Assembly: GCF_042432905.1 (NCBI RefSeq)
Contig: NZ_JBHLWI010000029.1
Span: 45,108 to 109,107, forward strand
Origin: Fontibacter flavus
GTDB lineage: Bacteria > Bacteroidota > Bacteroidia > Cytophagales > Cyclobacteriaceae
Direction of reading: 5' to 3'
DNA length: 64,000 nucleotides
Shown here: positions 24,049 to 32,621 of the stretch, piece after piece
Position numbering within the stretch: position 1 is the stretch's first letter
How the letters are laid out: each line of letters begins with the position of its first letter
Made by a program: the position numbers and the translations under genes
Notes under the pieces: model-generated
What the model was told of the DNA's origin: nothing
The model's input: the letters and a program-made list of their open reading frames with translations, nothing else
Databases searched by the model: none

Positions 24049-27000
24049 ATCAGCAGTGCCCTTTTTTCATCATCTTTGATTTTATTGAACCGGAAAATAG
24101 CCAGGGCTGATATCAGCAAGAGGGTGATAACAAGCCAATAAACCCAAATTGGTACCGGAACAGGATCACCTTTGGCATAGGAATGTAGGCCAGATAGGTA
24201 ATAATTCACCCCGAAGGAAGTCATGATGATGGCTCCAAATGCCCACAAACTGGCTAAATTGTATATGAGGTTATTTTTCAAACCCGGTACCAGTCGTAAG
24301 TGCAATACAACAGCATAAACAATCACCGAAATCAATGCCCAGGTTTCTTTTGGGTCCCATGCCCAATAGCGACCCCAACTCTCATTTGCCCAAACACCAC
24401 CTAAGAACGTCCCTATAGTCAATAAAAATAGCCCTACAGTAATGGACATTTCATTGACCATTTGAAGTTCCCTTAAACTGTTCCACCAATTTGGCTTGCT
24501 GTTTTTAGGCCTAAATATGACCAGTAAAAGACTTAGAAGGGCAAGGATGGCAGACAAGGCTAATGGCGCATATCCGCTGACAATAACAGCCACATGGATT
24601 TTAAGCCAATAAGAATGCAGGACCGGCATAAGGTTGGTGATTTCAGGGTTCAGCCAATCCAGGAAACCTACAAAAAGCAATGTTCCCGAAAACAACAAGC
24701 CCAAAGGAAGGGTAAATTTGGATTTATTGGAGAAAATTAAGCCAAACATCAAGACACCCCATGCTACAAAAATCAGCATTTCAAAACCATCACTCCAGGG
24801 TGGGTGCTTTGCAATATACCAACGTAGACTTAAATGGAAGGTGAAAATCAAGAAACCCAACCAACTCAAGATTTTACCAGCTGACCAGGCATTCTCTAAA
24901 AATCTGCTGCTTTGGAAAAGCATCCAAATAGCCAGGACCAACATCAATGCTCCAATAATCCAAAATGGACCAAAAAGCTTCGTTCCCAGATTTAGCTTAT
25001 TGAACCATAATTCAGCTTTGATCTCCATGTCTTTTGGATAAACCTCTGACCCTGCTTTTTGTTGATAGAGGGAGATATAGGATAAGGTTTCATCTGCTTC
25101 GGTCCAATCGCCCTCTTCTAGGCCTTTATTGACAGCATTGAGATAAAGTGGTGTGATGTTTTTGACAAAAACGGCATCCTCCTCCTCAAAACCTTGCATA
25201 AACTGTTGACCGGTGTACCAAGTATTGTTGTCGTCCAGCCTGTTTGGAAATAACCTAAGGAAATCTCCTGTGAGCAAGCCATAAAAGATATTAAACCTTT
25301 CATCTGTCTTAAGTAGTTCATTATGGGCTTCATTTCTTTCAGAGGGTTTCAATTGGTTGGCCTTTTCAACCATTGCCTGAATAAGGTAATTACCTTCTTC
25401 ATCCAAAAAGTTTTTAAAGCTTACCCTATCAGTAGATTCTATATTGAGCTTTTGAAAAACTTCAAATGATTTTTTCTGATCAATTTTAATAATCGGTAAT
25501 TCACTAAAGGTTACCGGGTCGATTTGGACTGCGAGTAAAAACTGTTCAGGGTTGAGTCGTAATTCTCCCTCCGGACCAGGGAGGCTGATGTAACTTTTAC
25601 CTGTCAGTTTTCTGACAATTTCATTGGCCAAAGTATTGAGCGGCTTCATCCTTCCGTCCAGATCCTGGACAATTAAGCGGCCATAAGCATCCGCATGTTC
25701 TTTCGGAACAATGCTGTTATTTATCTGATTTTCATTGGAAGGGTTCTTCATTCCATAGATGGCGACTAATCCTAAAGCAATGATCCCTGCTACGATGCTT
25801 TTATTTACATAATTCTTTGATGGATTCTTTACAGGATTTCCCTTGTTCGATTTATTTAGTTTGGTGTTCAGAATTCTGAAACGGCTTCCTTTGGCAAATA
25901 GGGTCAAAAACATTCCCAAAGTCAGAAGGGTATATCCCAAATAGGTAAGGTAGGTGCCTGGTCTATCCTGATTGACAGAAAGAATAGTTCCTCTTTCATC
26001 GGTGTCATAAGAAGATTGATAGAACCTGAAGCCTTTGTGGTCCAAGACATTATTCATGAATATCCGATAAGGGAATTCTTCCCCTGCATCCATGACCATT
26101 ACTTCACTGGCATAGCTAGAGGGGCTCTGACTTCCGGGATACCGTTCAAGTTCAAAGGCATTGAGGTAGAGTGAATAGGGGATTTGGATTGGCTTTGGAC
26201 CAAATGTCACTCGGTAATCTTTCCCTTTGTAAGAAAAATTGCTCCAACTGGGTTCAAAACTCACTAATTTGACATAACTTTCAGTGATGAGCTGATCATT
26301 TTGGTCTAATACTTTGAACCTGATCACATCGAACAGGTTCTTGGCAATATTTTCATCTTCTTCTGCCCGATATACCACTTTGGAGTTTTCATGAATGCCT
26401 TTAATCAAAAAGGCGCCTTCATCCCATTGATAGAGTGTTCTTAATTGAATGGCTTGTTTTTCGCCCGCATGCATCGTGCCCATTTGCTGACTGCTCATTT
26501 CCATCATTTGAAGATGAACATCCGATTCAATTACCCAATAATCCTGTTCTTTGTATATACGGATAGGGTGTGAGGGGTCATTTTTGGTGCTCAAAGTGAT
26601 GCTACCCATTTGTATATATTTGCCCTGATCAATCAGGTAATCTTCCCTTCCGGCATTTTGGGCAACAGCTAGGTCTACAAAAGTTTCTGTTCCCGCTTCA
26701 AAAAACTCAACAGCCCCTTTTATATATTCTTCCACAATAACTTTGAAAGGTTCTTGACCGATCTCTACATTCACCGTTTTTGGCTTGAAATCTTTGGGGA
26801 GCAGGGATAGGGGTTTTTCAAATTTTCTGTTTTCATTTTCAGATAACTGCTGCACCTGAAGGTATTTCGCTGTGGTATAAAAAGTATTCGATTCTTGTCC
26901 CTGACGGATATGCATGATGCCTTCTTCACTGAAATAACGGGTAATACCTGCACCGAGAATGATAATGACGAAGGCGATATGGAAAAGCCCAATAGGCCAT

Positions 27001-27221
27001 CTGTTTTGATGAAATAGACGATACTGTCCAATATGAGCTATAAAATTAATGGCCATCCAAATCATGATAATTTCAAACCACCAAACATCGTAAACCAAGC
27101 CCCGGGCAACAGCAGTACCATGATCATTCTCAATGAATGTCGCGACTGCCATTGCAGCAGCATATGCAATTAACAAAACCAAGGTGATTTTAGTGGAGAG
27201 CAAAAACTTCAGGTACTTCAT
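24045..27221 (-). CDS. CcsBA-type (ResB-CcsA fusion) cytochrome c haem lyase, NrfI-like
   Basis: A 1058-aa membrane protein. The N-terminal ResB/CcsB part has helices near the start and around residue 430, with a large periplasmic domain; a second periplasmic stretch follows; the C-terminal CcsA part carries the haem-handling Trp-rich motif within RYWAWDPKETWAL (about residues 945-958) and flanking histidines (LHSYW, LHLRL, GLHSYAKG). It attaches haem to periplasmic cytochromes. It is the last gene of the nrfH-nrfA-porin operon, 3 nt after the porin gene. As with Wolinella NrfI, it may be needed for the CWTCK haem site of NrfA, which ordinary lyases do not process. Confidence 0.88.
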   Translation of the reverse strand: MKYLKFLLSTKITLVLLIAYAAAMAVATFIENDHGTAVARGLVYDVWWFEIIMIWMAINFIAHIGQYRLFHQNRWPIGLFHIAFVIIILGAGITRYFSEEGIMHIRQGQESNTFYTTAKYLQVQQLSENENRKFEKPLSLLPKDFKPKTVNVEIGQEPFKVIVEEYIKGAVEFFEAGTETFVDLAVAQNAGREDYLIDQGKYIQMGSITLSTKNDPSHPIRIYKEQDYWVIESDVHLQMMEMSSQQMGTMHAGEKQAIQLRTLYQWDEGAFLIKGIHENSKVVYRAEEDENIAKNLFDVIRFKVLDQNDQLITESYVKLVSFEPSWSNFSYKGKDYRVTFGPKPIQIPYSLYLNAFELERYPGSQSPSSYASEVMVMDAGEEFPYRIFMNNVLDHKGFRFYQSSYDTDERGTILSVNQDRPGTYLTYLGYTLLTLGMFLTLFAKGSRFRILNTKLNKSNKGNPVKNPSKNYVNKSIVAGIIALGLVAIYGMKNPSNENQINNSIVPKEHADAYGRLIVQDLDGRMKPLNTLANEIVRKLTGKSYISLPGPEGELRLNPEQFLLAVQIDPVTFSELPIIKIDQKKSFEVFQKLNIESTDRVSFKNFLDEEGNYLIQAMVEKANQLKPSERNEAHNELLKTDERFNIFYGLLTGDFLRLFPNRLDDNNTWYTGQQFMQGFEEEDAVFVKNITPLYLNAVNKGLEEGDWTEADETLSYISLYQQKAGSEVYPKDMEIKAELWFNKLNLGTKLFGPFWIIGALMLVLAIWMLFQSSRFLENAWSAGKILSWLGFLIFTFHLSLRWYIAKHPPWSDGFEMLIFVAWGVLMFGLIFSNKSKFTLPLGLLFSGTLLFVGFLDWLNPEITNLMPVLHSYWLKIHVAVIVSGYAPLALSAILALLSLLLVIFRPKNSKPNWWNSLRELQMVNEMSITVGLFLLTIGTFLGGVWANESWGRYWAWDPKETWALISVIVYAVVLHLRLVPGLKNNLIYNLASLWAFGAIIMTSFGVNYYLSGLHSYAKGDPVPVPIWVYWLVITLLLISALAIFRFNKIKDDEKRALLI

Positions 27222-27224
27222 AAC

Positions 27225-28568
27225 TTATAAAAGAATTCCAATAAATTTATTTTTCATCGTTGGCCTGTAGATCAACATCAGGTAAGCCCAGTTTTGGGTG
27301 TTTTTGGGATTGTTTACATTTTGGAGATATTGAAATGTATCTGTGCTAAAAAACTGACTGTACCCCCCTTGAATGGAGAAAGCATCACTCACAATAATTC
27401 CCATACTAAGGTCAAGTTCACTTCCTAAATAACTGTTGAGTTTTTCAGCAAAAAAATCTGAACCGGTTGGACCACTCACTCTATAAACGTCATTTTGAGC
27501 ATAGAACAAGTGAAAATCCCCTTGGAAGAACAGCTTTTTATTGAAAGCATACCTGGATTTTAGAAAATAATCTTTCAAACCTACATTGTTTTCATGGGTG
27601 CCGCCTACGTAAAACAAGTCCATGTACCCATTGAATAAATGGTTGGTTCCATAAAGTGGACTGTAGGATCTATTTTCGGTTCCCCCGAGCATTGAGGTAC
27701 CACTGATATATTCTGTTCCCAGTGATAAGGTCCAGATTTTACCTTCTTCGGGCTGAATTGCGATGCTGTGGTTATATGCTAAGCTGAAATTAAAGGCATT
27801 TAGCCGATGTCCTTGAACATCTTTTCCAAACTGGTGGTAATAAAAGGCATTGAACTGTGAATTTCCAGAATTATACCTTAAGGTAGGCAAGCCTAAAGTA
27901 GAGCGGTATCGGACTCCTTTATCTGTCAGAGCCCCATTGGTATCAAAAGTCTGCCATTCTCTTCCGTCGTTCCAAAAGAGTGCTGAGAAGGAGAATTTGT
28001 CCCATTTGTTTTCATATCTGGCCATTTGGGCGATCTTATACTGATTAGGTACGGTAAAAGGTTGATCGGTAAGCGTTTGAGCCGCCTGATTGTAGGCTCC
28101 CCCAAAATGAAATTTCATATCGCCTTTTTCATGCTTGACCAGTGCAAAGTCATGTGCTCTGGCCTGTAAGGCCCAGTCAAGATTGCCCAAAAACCTAAAA
28201 TTATCATAATTGAGTTCCTGTCTTCCGAGTTTGATTTGCCAGTTTTTACCTAGTTTGGCCTGTGCCCATGCTTCATGTACAGAAAGAAAATTGTCAGAGG
28301 CTTTGATTTGTGGTGTGCTTCCCCAGACTCTTACATCCTGTACACTCATATAAAATGTGAAATTTTCCATTTCGTACATGGCCTGAAGTCTTGCCCTGTG
28401 CGCAATAAAAGCTGCAGGATCGGCATCAGCGGGAATTAACCTACTGAATCCATTTCTGAATTCAGTTCTCTGAATGATCTGACCGTCCACTTTGAATTGG
28501 GCAAGAAGAGGCTGGTGGATTTGGGCTAAAATGATTCCCAAAACCAGGAGATGGAGCTTTTTCATCAA
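27225..28568 (-). CDS. Outer-membrane porin-like beta-barrel protein (alginate-export type)
   Basis: A 447-aa protein with a signal peptide ending near LLAQ (residues 1-23), then alternating aromatic beta strands through to the C-terminus. Segments WAQAKLGKNWQIKLGRQELNYDNFRFLG and DLFYVGG resemble the alginate-export/OprD-like family of Bacteroidota. It lies between nrfA (17 nt) and ccsBA (3 nt), so it is probably co-expressed with ammonification. A role in nitrite or ammonium passage across the outer membrane is a guess. Confidence 0.65.
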   Translation of the reverse strand: MMKKLHLLVLGIILAQIHQPLLAQFKVDGQIIQRTEFRNGFSRLIPADADPAAFIAHRARLQAMYEMENFTFYMSVQDVRVWGSTPQIKASDNFLSVHEAWAQAKLGKNWQIKLGRQELNYDNFRFLGNLDWALQARAHDFALVKHEKGDMKFHFGGAYNQAAQTLTDQPFTVPNQYKIAQMARYENKWDKFSFSALFWNDGREWQTFDTNGALTDKGVRYRSTLGLPTLRYNSGNSQFNAFYYHQFGKDVQGHRLNAFNFSLAYNHSIAIQPEEGKIWTLSLGTEYISGTSMLGGTENRSYSPLYGTNHLFNGYMDLFYVGGTHENNVGLKDYFLKSRYAFNKKLFFQGDFHLFYAQNDVYRVSGPTGSDFFAEKLNSYLGSELDLSMGIIVSDAFSIQGGYSQFFSTDTFQYLQNVNNPKNTQNWAYLMLIYRPTMKNKFIGILL

Positions 28569-28585
28569 TTTTTCATTTAAAGGCC

Positions 28586-30079
28586 TTACCTGCTAGAAAG
28601 GGTTTTAACCTCTTTTTTGGCTTCCCTTGCTTTTCCTTCTTTTAGCCATTGTGGTACTACCTGGTCCAGAAAATTCACTTTGTCTGCCCGTTCTTTGTCC
28701 ATGTCAAGTCCAATATAAGCCTGAAGTGCAGCTTTACTTGAAAAATCCGGCATTTCAACAGGTTTGTTGTGCCCCATGGATGCCAATAATCTAGCTAATT
28801 TAATCCTTGTGTCCTGTATGATTTCCGTACCAGATGTAACAATTCTACTGGATTCTAAAGGAGCATGGAATGCACCTCCATGGGAGGCAACGACATAATC
28901 CCATCTCCATTGTGCATGCCGTAAGCCTGTCAGAATATCCTTCATCTGTTCCTCTGTGGCTCCAAGTTCCCATGCTTTACCCGCCTCAATATGGGCCATA
29001 GCAATGAGTTTTTGAAGTTTCGAAGATCCTTCTTTTACTTTTCGCTGTCGGTCATACACATCAGTGATCAGGTCTGACTGTTTCTCCCGGTGACAAACAA
29101 AACATGAGTTCTCTACATTGCTCAAAGGCGAGCCGATATGGTGGTCAGTAAACTTCTGGCCCCCCTCATTTTTATAAGGCATATGGCAATCAGCACAGGA
29201 AACGCCCCTTTTGGCATGTACACTCATTTCAAACAATTCATAATCCGGATGTTGGGCTTTGAGCATTCTGGCCTTGCTGATAGGGTGTGTCCAATCTGAA
29301 AAATCGATATTGTCATAATAGGCCTCCATATTTTCTACTGTCATGCCATCTTTCCAGGGAAATGTCAGATAGGCAGCATTTTCTTTTCCTGGTTTGTTCT
29401 TATCAAAATAATACTCCACATGACATTGGGCACAGACCAAAGACCGCATTTCCTGATGAGAAGCTTTACTGACATCTTTACCCATAGCTTCAAACGCTTC
29501 TACCAAAGCGGGCCTCGTAATGGTCAAATTCATGGTTTGTGGATTGTGACAATCAGCACATCCAATTGGATTGATCACCTCAGTGCCTAAATCAGATAAT
29601 TTTTGACTGTAATATTCGGTCACCCCCATCTCACTCATCAACCTTGGAACGTCCGGGCTTTTACATGTCCAGCAGGTAGAAGGCTGTGGACCTTCTCCGG
29701 GAGCCATTGGGCTGCCTATTCTGATGGTGTTTTGGACGTCTGTCACGGCATAAGCATGTCCCCTAGGATGGTTATAGTCTTTACTAAAGGCATAGCCTGC
29801 CCATAGGATGACCAATTCTGGCTGGTCGGCCAATACATCTTTGAATCCACTGGTATTATACATGCTTTTGAAGGTGGTATCTTGGGTTTTCATGTAAGAT
29901 TGGTACTGCCTTGGGTAATTTAGTCCCCAAACAGAGTCTCTTGGTTCAATACCTTCTATTTGTACCTTGGGCTGATAAGCGAACCTGGCTTCTGTTTTTC
30001 TGTCCATGATAGAATATGCCAGCATGGCCAATAAAAAAACTATGACTGCTGTCAACGTGAAAAGGATCCAATTTTTCAT
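28586..30079 (-). CDS. nrfA: Ammonia-forming pentahaem cytochrome c nitrite reductase NrfA
   Basis: A 497-aa periplasmic protein with an N-terminal membrane/signal segment (residues about 5-25). Five haem sites are visible: CWTCK at 136-140, which is the lysine-ligated catalytic haem, and CADCH 174-178, CAQCH 216-220, CADCH 295-299 and CFVCH 326-330. The enzyme reduces nitrite to ammonium with six electrons delivered by NrfH. It lies 29 nt after nrfH in the same operon. The CxxCK motif normally requires a dedicated lyase, which fits the ccsBA gene two positions downstream. Confidence 0.97.
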   Translation of the reverse strand: MKNWILFTLTAVIVFLLAMLAYSIMDRKTEARFAYQPKVQIEGIEPRDSVWGLNYPRQYQSYMKTQDTTFKSMYNTSGFKDVLADQPELVILWAGYAFSKDYNHPRGHAYAVTDVQNTIRIGSPMAPGEGPQPSTCWTCKSPDVPRLMSEMGVTEYYSQKLSDLGTEVINPIGCADCHNPQTMNLTITRPALVEAFEAMGKDVSKASHQEMRSLVCAQCHVEYYFDKNKPGKENAAYLTFPWKDGMTVENMEAYYDNIDFSDWTHPISKARMLKAQHPDYELFEMSVHAKRGVSCADCHMPYKNEGGQKFTDHHIGSPLSNVENSCFVCHREKQSDLITDVYDRQRKVKEGSSKLQKLIAMAHIEAGKAWELGATEEQMKDILTGLRHAQWRWDYVVASHGGAFHAPLESSRIVTSGTEIIQDTRIKLARLLASMGHNKPVEMPDFSSKAALQAYIGLDMDKERADKVNFLDQVVPQWLKEGKAREAKKEVKTLSSR

Positions 30080-30108
30080 AGTAAAGGTGGTTTATAGGGA
30101 ATGCTTTT

Positions 30109-30735
30109 TTATCTGTTATTCATTGATTCTTTGAGCCATTTAGGAATGATATCCAAATCCTCAGGAGCATGGGCCTTGATGGGCTCTATCTGATGCCCAA
30201 CAGCAGATAGACTTTTGACTTTGCCATGTGGAACCTCTCTATGACATTCCCAACAAATCCTGTCAGTTCTATGCCCCTGATGATTTTCCACAAAACCAAG
30301 TAGTTTGGCATCGGTTACCTGATTTTCATGACACCTGATACAATTATTTTGGATTACTTTGATGGAAGGTTCGAGGGCTCTTATAACTTGTGGCTCTGCC
30401 CTTAAAGTAAAAATAGAGGCATGGTACAGGCCGTCTTTTGCCTTGAAGAAATATTTATTGGCAATGTTGTCGTGAGGAACATGGCAATCATTGCAATGGG
30501 CAACTTCCCTATGAGAACTATGGGTCCACGTGATATATTGTGGTGTCATGATATGACAGTTGACACATGCCTGCGGATCATCAGAAAGGTAAGAAGCTGC
30601 ATTACTTAATCTAATGAGGTATAGGCCCAATCCAAAAATCGCAGCTACTAATATAGTCGCTGCCGGTCGCCATTTATGGGGAGGGATGAGGTTATATTTG
30701 AATAACCCTCTTTTTATTTTTTGGCGTTTGCCCAT
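30109..30735 (-). CDS. nrfH: NrfH, tetrahaem membrane quinol dehydrogenase of nitrite ammonification
   Basis: A 208-aa NapC/NirT/NrfH-family protein: a basic cytoplasmic start, one membrane helix (about residues 24-43) and four haem sites, CVNCH 57-61, CNDCH 81-85, CIRCH 132-136 and CWECH 161-165. It oxidises menaquinol and passes electrons to NrfA. It is the first gene of the nrfHA-porin-ccsBA operon and has an FNR-type site with a perfectly spaced promoter directly upstream. Confidence 0.95.
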   Translation of the reverse strand: MGKRQKIKRGLFKYNLIPPHKWRPAATILVAAIFGLGLYLIRLSNAASYLSDDPQACVNCHIMTPQYITWTHSSHREVAHCNDCHVPHDNIANKYFFKAKDGLYHASIFTLRAEPQVIRALEPSIKVIQNNCIRCHENQVTDAKLLGFVENHQGHRTDRICWECHREVPHGKVKSLSAVGHQIEPIKAHAPEDLDIIPKWLKESMNNR

Positions 30736-30758
30736 AGTGGTTTATGAGATTGATAAAT

Positions 30759-30802
30759 CAAAATTATGATGTTTTATAGAAATAAATCATGACATAAATC
30801 AT
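30759..30802 (-). promoter_or_regulatory. FNR-type operator and promoter of the nrfHA operon
   Basis: On the minus strand, ATGAT-TTAT-GTCAT (30802 to 30789) is identical to the norC site. TAATTTTG (30766 to 30759), a full match to TAnnTTTG, starts exactly 36 nt after the 5' end of the site. Class II activation near -41.5 is implied. The nrfH ATG follows 24 nt after the box. Confidence 0.72.
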
Positions 30803-30960
30803 CTCCATTCAATTTAAGATTTAATTTTTGGAAATAACATTGAATTGTCAAATAATCTCTGATTCATAATAAAAGATTATGCAAGGCATTAAAAGTATAA
30901 ATAAAAATTAATGAATGGTGATTGCCATTTTTGCATAATCGTTCATTCTTAACTATTTAT

Positions 30961-31248
30961 ATGATCATGGAAGTGAAAGAAAAACTTGAAGTCAGTTTAA
31001 TTGAAGGTCAATTCGAACCAAAAGAAGCATTGGAAATTTTACAAAATCTCATCAGCCATAAAGTCAATTTTCATTTAGTTAAAAATTTTAACTCTGAAGT
31101 TCGTTATGGTGTAAAATCGGTCAAATCCCTGGAAAGGATTAAATCTCTTCAGGAAGCTAATATCGAAATTCAGGAATTGCTTGAGAAAGCAGCTAAAGAG
31201 GGGCAAGAACTTTCTGTAAAAGCTAAAATTCAGATAGAATTTATTTGA
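30961..31248 (+). CDS. Small hypothetical protein
   Basis: A 95-aa acidic/basic helical protein with no signal peptide or cysteines. It has a KEALEILQNLISHKVNFH segment and a C-terminal helix rich in Glu and Lys ending VKAKIQIEFI. I do not recognise the family. Start at 30961 or, two codons later, 30967; the frame opens at 30922 but those codons are AT-rich leader. It is divergent from nrfH and shares the 185-nt spacer with the nrf promoter, so co-regulation with ammonification is possible. Confidence 0.6.
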   Translation: MIMEVKEKLEVSLIEGQFEPKEALEILQNLISHKVNFHLVKNFNSEVRYGVKSVKSLERIKSLQEANIEIQELLEKAAKEGQELSVKAKIQIEFI

Positions 31249-31307
31249 TAATTTTTCATTTTCTAAACTTTTTAAGCTGATTTTTTTCATCATTTTTTTT
31301 GAAAAGT

Positions 31308-31350
31308 ATGACTTTGGTCATAAAGGATAAAAATATCCTTTATTATCTTG
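31308..31350 (+). promoter_or_regulatory. Dual-operator promoter of the fasciclin gene: FNR-type site abutting the AAAGGATA palindrome
   Basis: ATGAC-TTTG-GTCAT (31308-31321) is a perfectly symmetric FNR-type site. The palindrome AAAGGATA-AAAA-TATCCTTT (31322-31341) follows without a gap. TATCTTG (31344-31350), a -7 box lacking one T, starts 36 nt after the site's 5' end, as at nirK and nrfH. An activator would sit at about -41 and a repressor would cover the spacer, suggesting activation by an FNR-type protein and NO-relieved repression. Function is inferred. Confidence 0.68.
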
Positions 31351-31375
31351 CGTCAAAATTCAAACCCAAATCAAT

Positions 31376-31933
31376 ATGAAATCTATTTTAAAAACATTTG
31401 CCGTGCTTATTGCTATGGTATATCTGACCGGGTGTGGCACATCCGAAAATCAGAGTCAGGCAGTCTCCAGTGAATCTTCCACACCTTCTGTGGGTCAATC
31501 AGGGGTTAAAGATGATGTTTCAAACCCAAATGTGGTACAAGTTGCAGTAGGGTCAAAAGACCATACTACTTTAGTGGCTGCACTTAAGGCGGCTGAATAT
31601 GTAGATGCATTGACCAATGTGGGTCCATTTACTGTTTTTGCACCTACTAATCAGGCTTTTGATGCCCTTCCAGCAGGAACTCTTGAAACCCTGACCAAAA
31701 AGGAGAATCAAAGACAATTGAGGGACATCTTGGAATATCATGTGCTGTTAGGAGTGTATAAGCCTGGCGATTTTGTCAATGGCCGCAAAATGGGGACAGC
31801 AGACGGTCGTTCTGTTGAAGTTACTATTGATGCTGATGGCTCGATTCTAATCAATGGTGGAAAAATTTTAGGTACCGTGGAAGCATCCAATGGGATTATA
31901 CATGTAATAGACAAGGTATTGGTACCGAATTAA
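31376..31933 (+). CDS. Fasciclin-domain lipoprotein
   Basis: A 185-aa exported lipoprotein: signal peptide with lipobox LTGC (Cys about residue 20), a Ser-rich linker, then one fasciclin (FAS1) domain with the H1/H2-type motifs NVGPFTVFAPTNQAFDAL and ILEYHVLLGVY and the C-terminal NGIIHVIDKVLVP. FAS1 domains bind proteins or matrix at the cell surface; the role here is unknown. Its promoter carries both NO/anaerobiosis-type operators of this island, which sets it apart from ordinary fasciclin genes. A terminator follows. Confidence 0.88.
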   Translation: MKSILKTFAVLIAMVYLTGCGTSENQSQAVSSESSTPSVGQSGVKDDVSNPNVVQVAVGSKDHTTLVAALKAAEYVDALTNVGPFTVFAPTNQAFDALPAGTLETLTKKENQRQLRDILEYHVLLGVYKPGDFVNGRKMGTADGRSVEVTIDADGSILINGGKILGTVEASNGIIHVIDKVLVPN

Positions 31934-31974
31934 AGGTTATTTCATATACATGGTTGTTGGTTTCTAATTGAAAA

Positions 31975-32003
31975 AGCAAAAGGCGATGCCTTCTGCTTTT
32001 TTT
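31975..32003 (+). terminator. Terminator after the fasciclin gene
   Basis: AGCAAAAGGC-GAT-GCCTTCTGCT (one mismatch) followed by a run of T. Confidence 0.75.
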
Positions 32004-32075
32004 CATTTATATCTTATTATAGCCTTCTATCCAAAAACACTGGATTTAATCAGTAATTATTTTTTGATTTTAATC

Positions 32076-32618
32076 ATGGATAGAAGAACAGTATTGAGGT
32101 CGTTGGCGATCACAGTTTGGGGAATGGTTTTGTTGCCGGGATGTGATATGGATTTGAATAAGGAGCAATCAGTAGGCCTTGTCAGGAGCCTTCCCCTTAC
32201 TGCTCAACAAAAAAAGAATCTGGAAAAGCTAGTGGATACTTTTTTGCCCAAGACAGAAACACTTGGAGCTGCAGACCTACAGATTCATCATTTTTTGGAC
32301 AAATTGATAGCAAATTGTTATCCGGTAGAGACTCAAGAGTTATTTATGTCAGGAATGGGAATTTTGGAAGATAAAGCAATGAAAGCGTTTGGAGAATCCT
32401 TTTTTGATGTTGATCAAATGCAGAGGGAAAGTATTTTGATGGAGTTGGACAATGAAGATGATGAACTGGAAAAGAATTTTTATGATTTTGTTAAAGAACA
32501 GGTAGTCAATGCCTATACCACCTCTGAATATTTTCTTACGAATTTCACCAACTACGATATGGTTCCGGGCGGATACGATGGCTGTGTAACCGTTCCGGAA
32601 GAACCTTTTAAAATATAA
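32076..32618 (+). CDS. Gluconate 2-dehydrogenase subunit 3 family lipoprotein
   Basis: A 180-aa protein starting MDRRTVLRSL with a Tat-like RR and a hydrophobic stretch ending LLPGC, so probably an exported lipoprotein. The body (LVDTFLPKTETLGAADLQIHHFLDKL...) is the gluconate-2-dehydrogenase subunit 3 domain. These small subunits assist export or maturation of the GMC flavoprotein encoded next. The ATG at 32076 is preferred over the upstream in-frame start at 31968, whose codons overlap the terminator. The GMC gene starts 3 nt after its stop. Confidence 0.85.
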   Translation: MDRRTVLRSLAITVWGMVLLPGCDMDLNKEQSVGLVRSLPLTAQQKKNLEKLVDTFLPKTETLGAADLQIHHFLDKLIANCYPVETQELFMSGMGILEDKAMKAFGESFFDVDQMQRESILMELDNEDDELEKNFYDFVKEQVVNAYTTSEYFLTNFTNYDMVPGGYDGCVTVPEEPFKI

Positions 32619-32621
32619 ACA

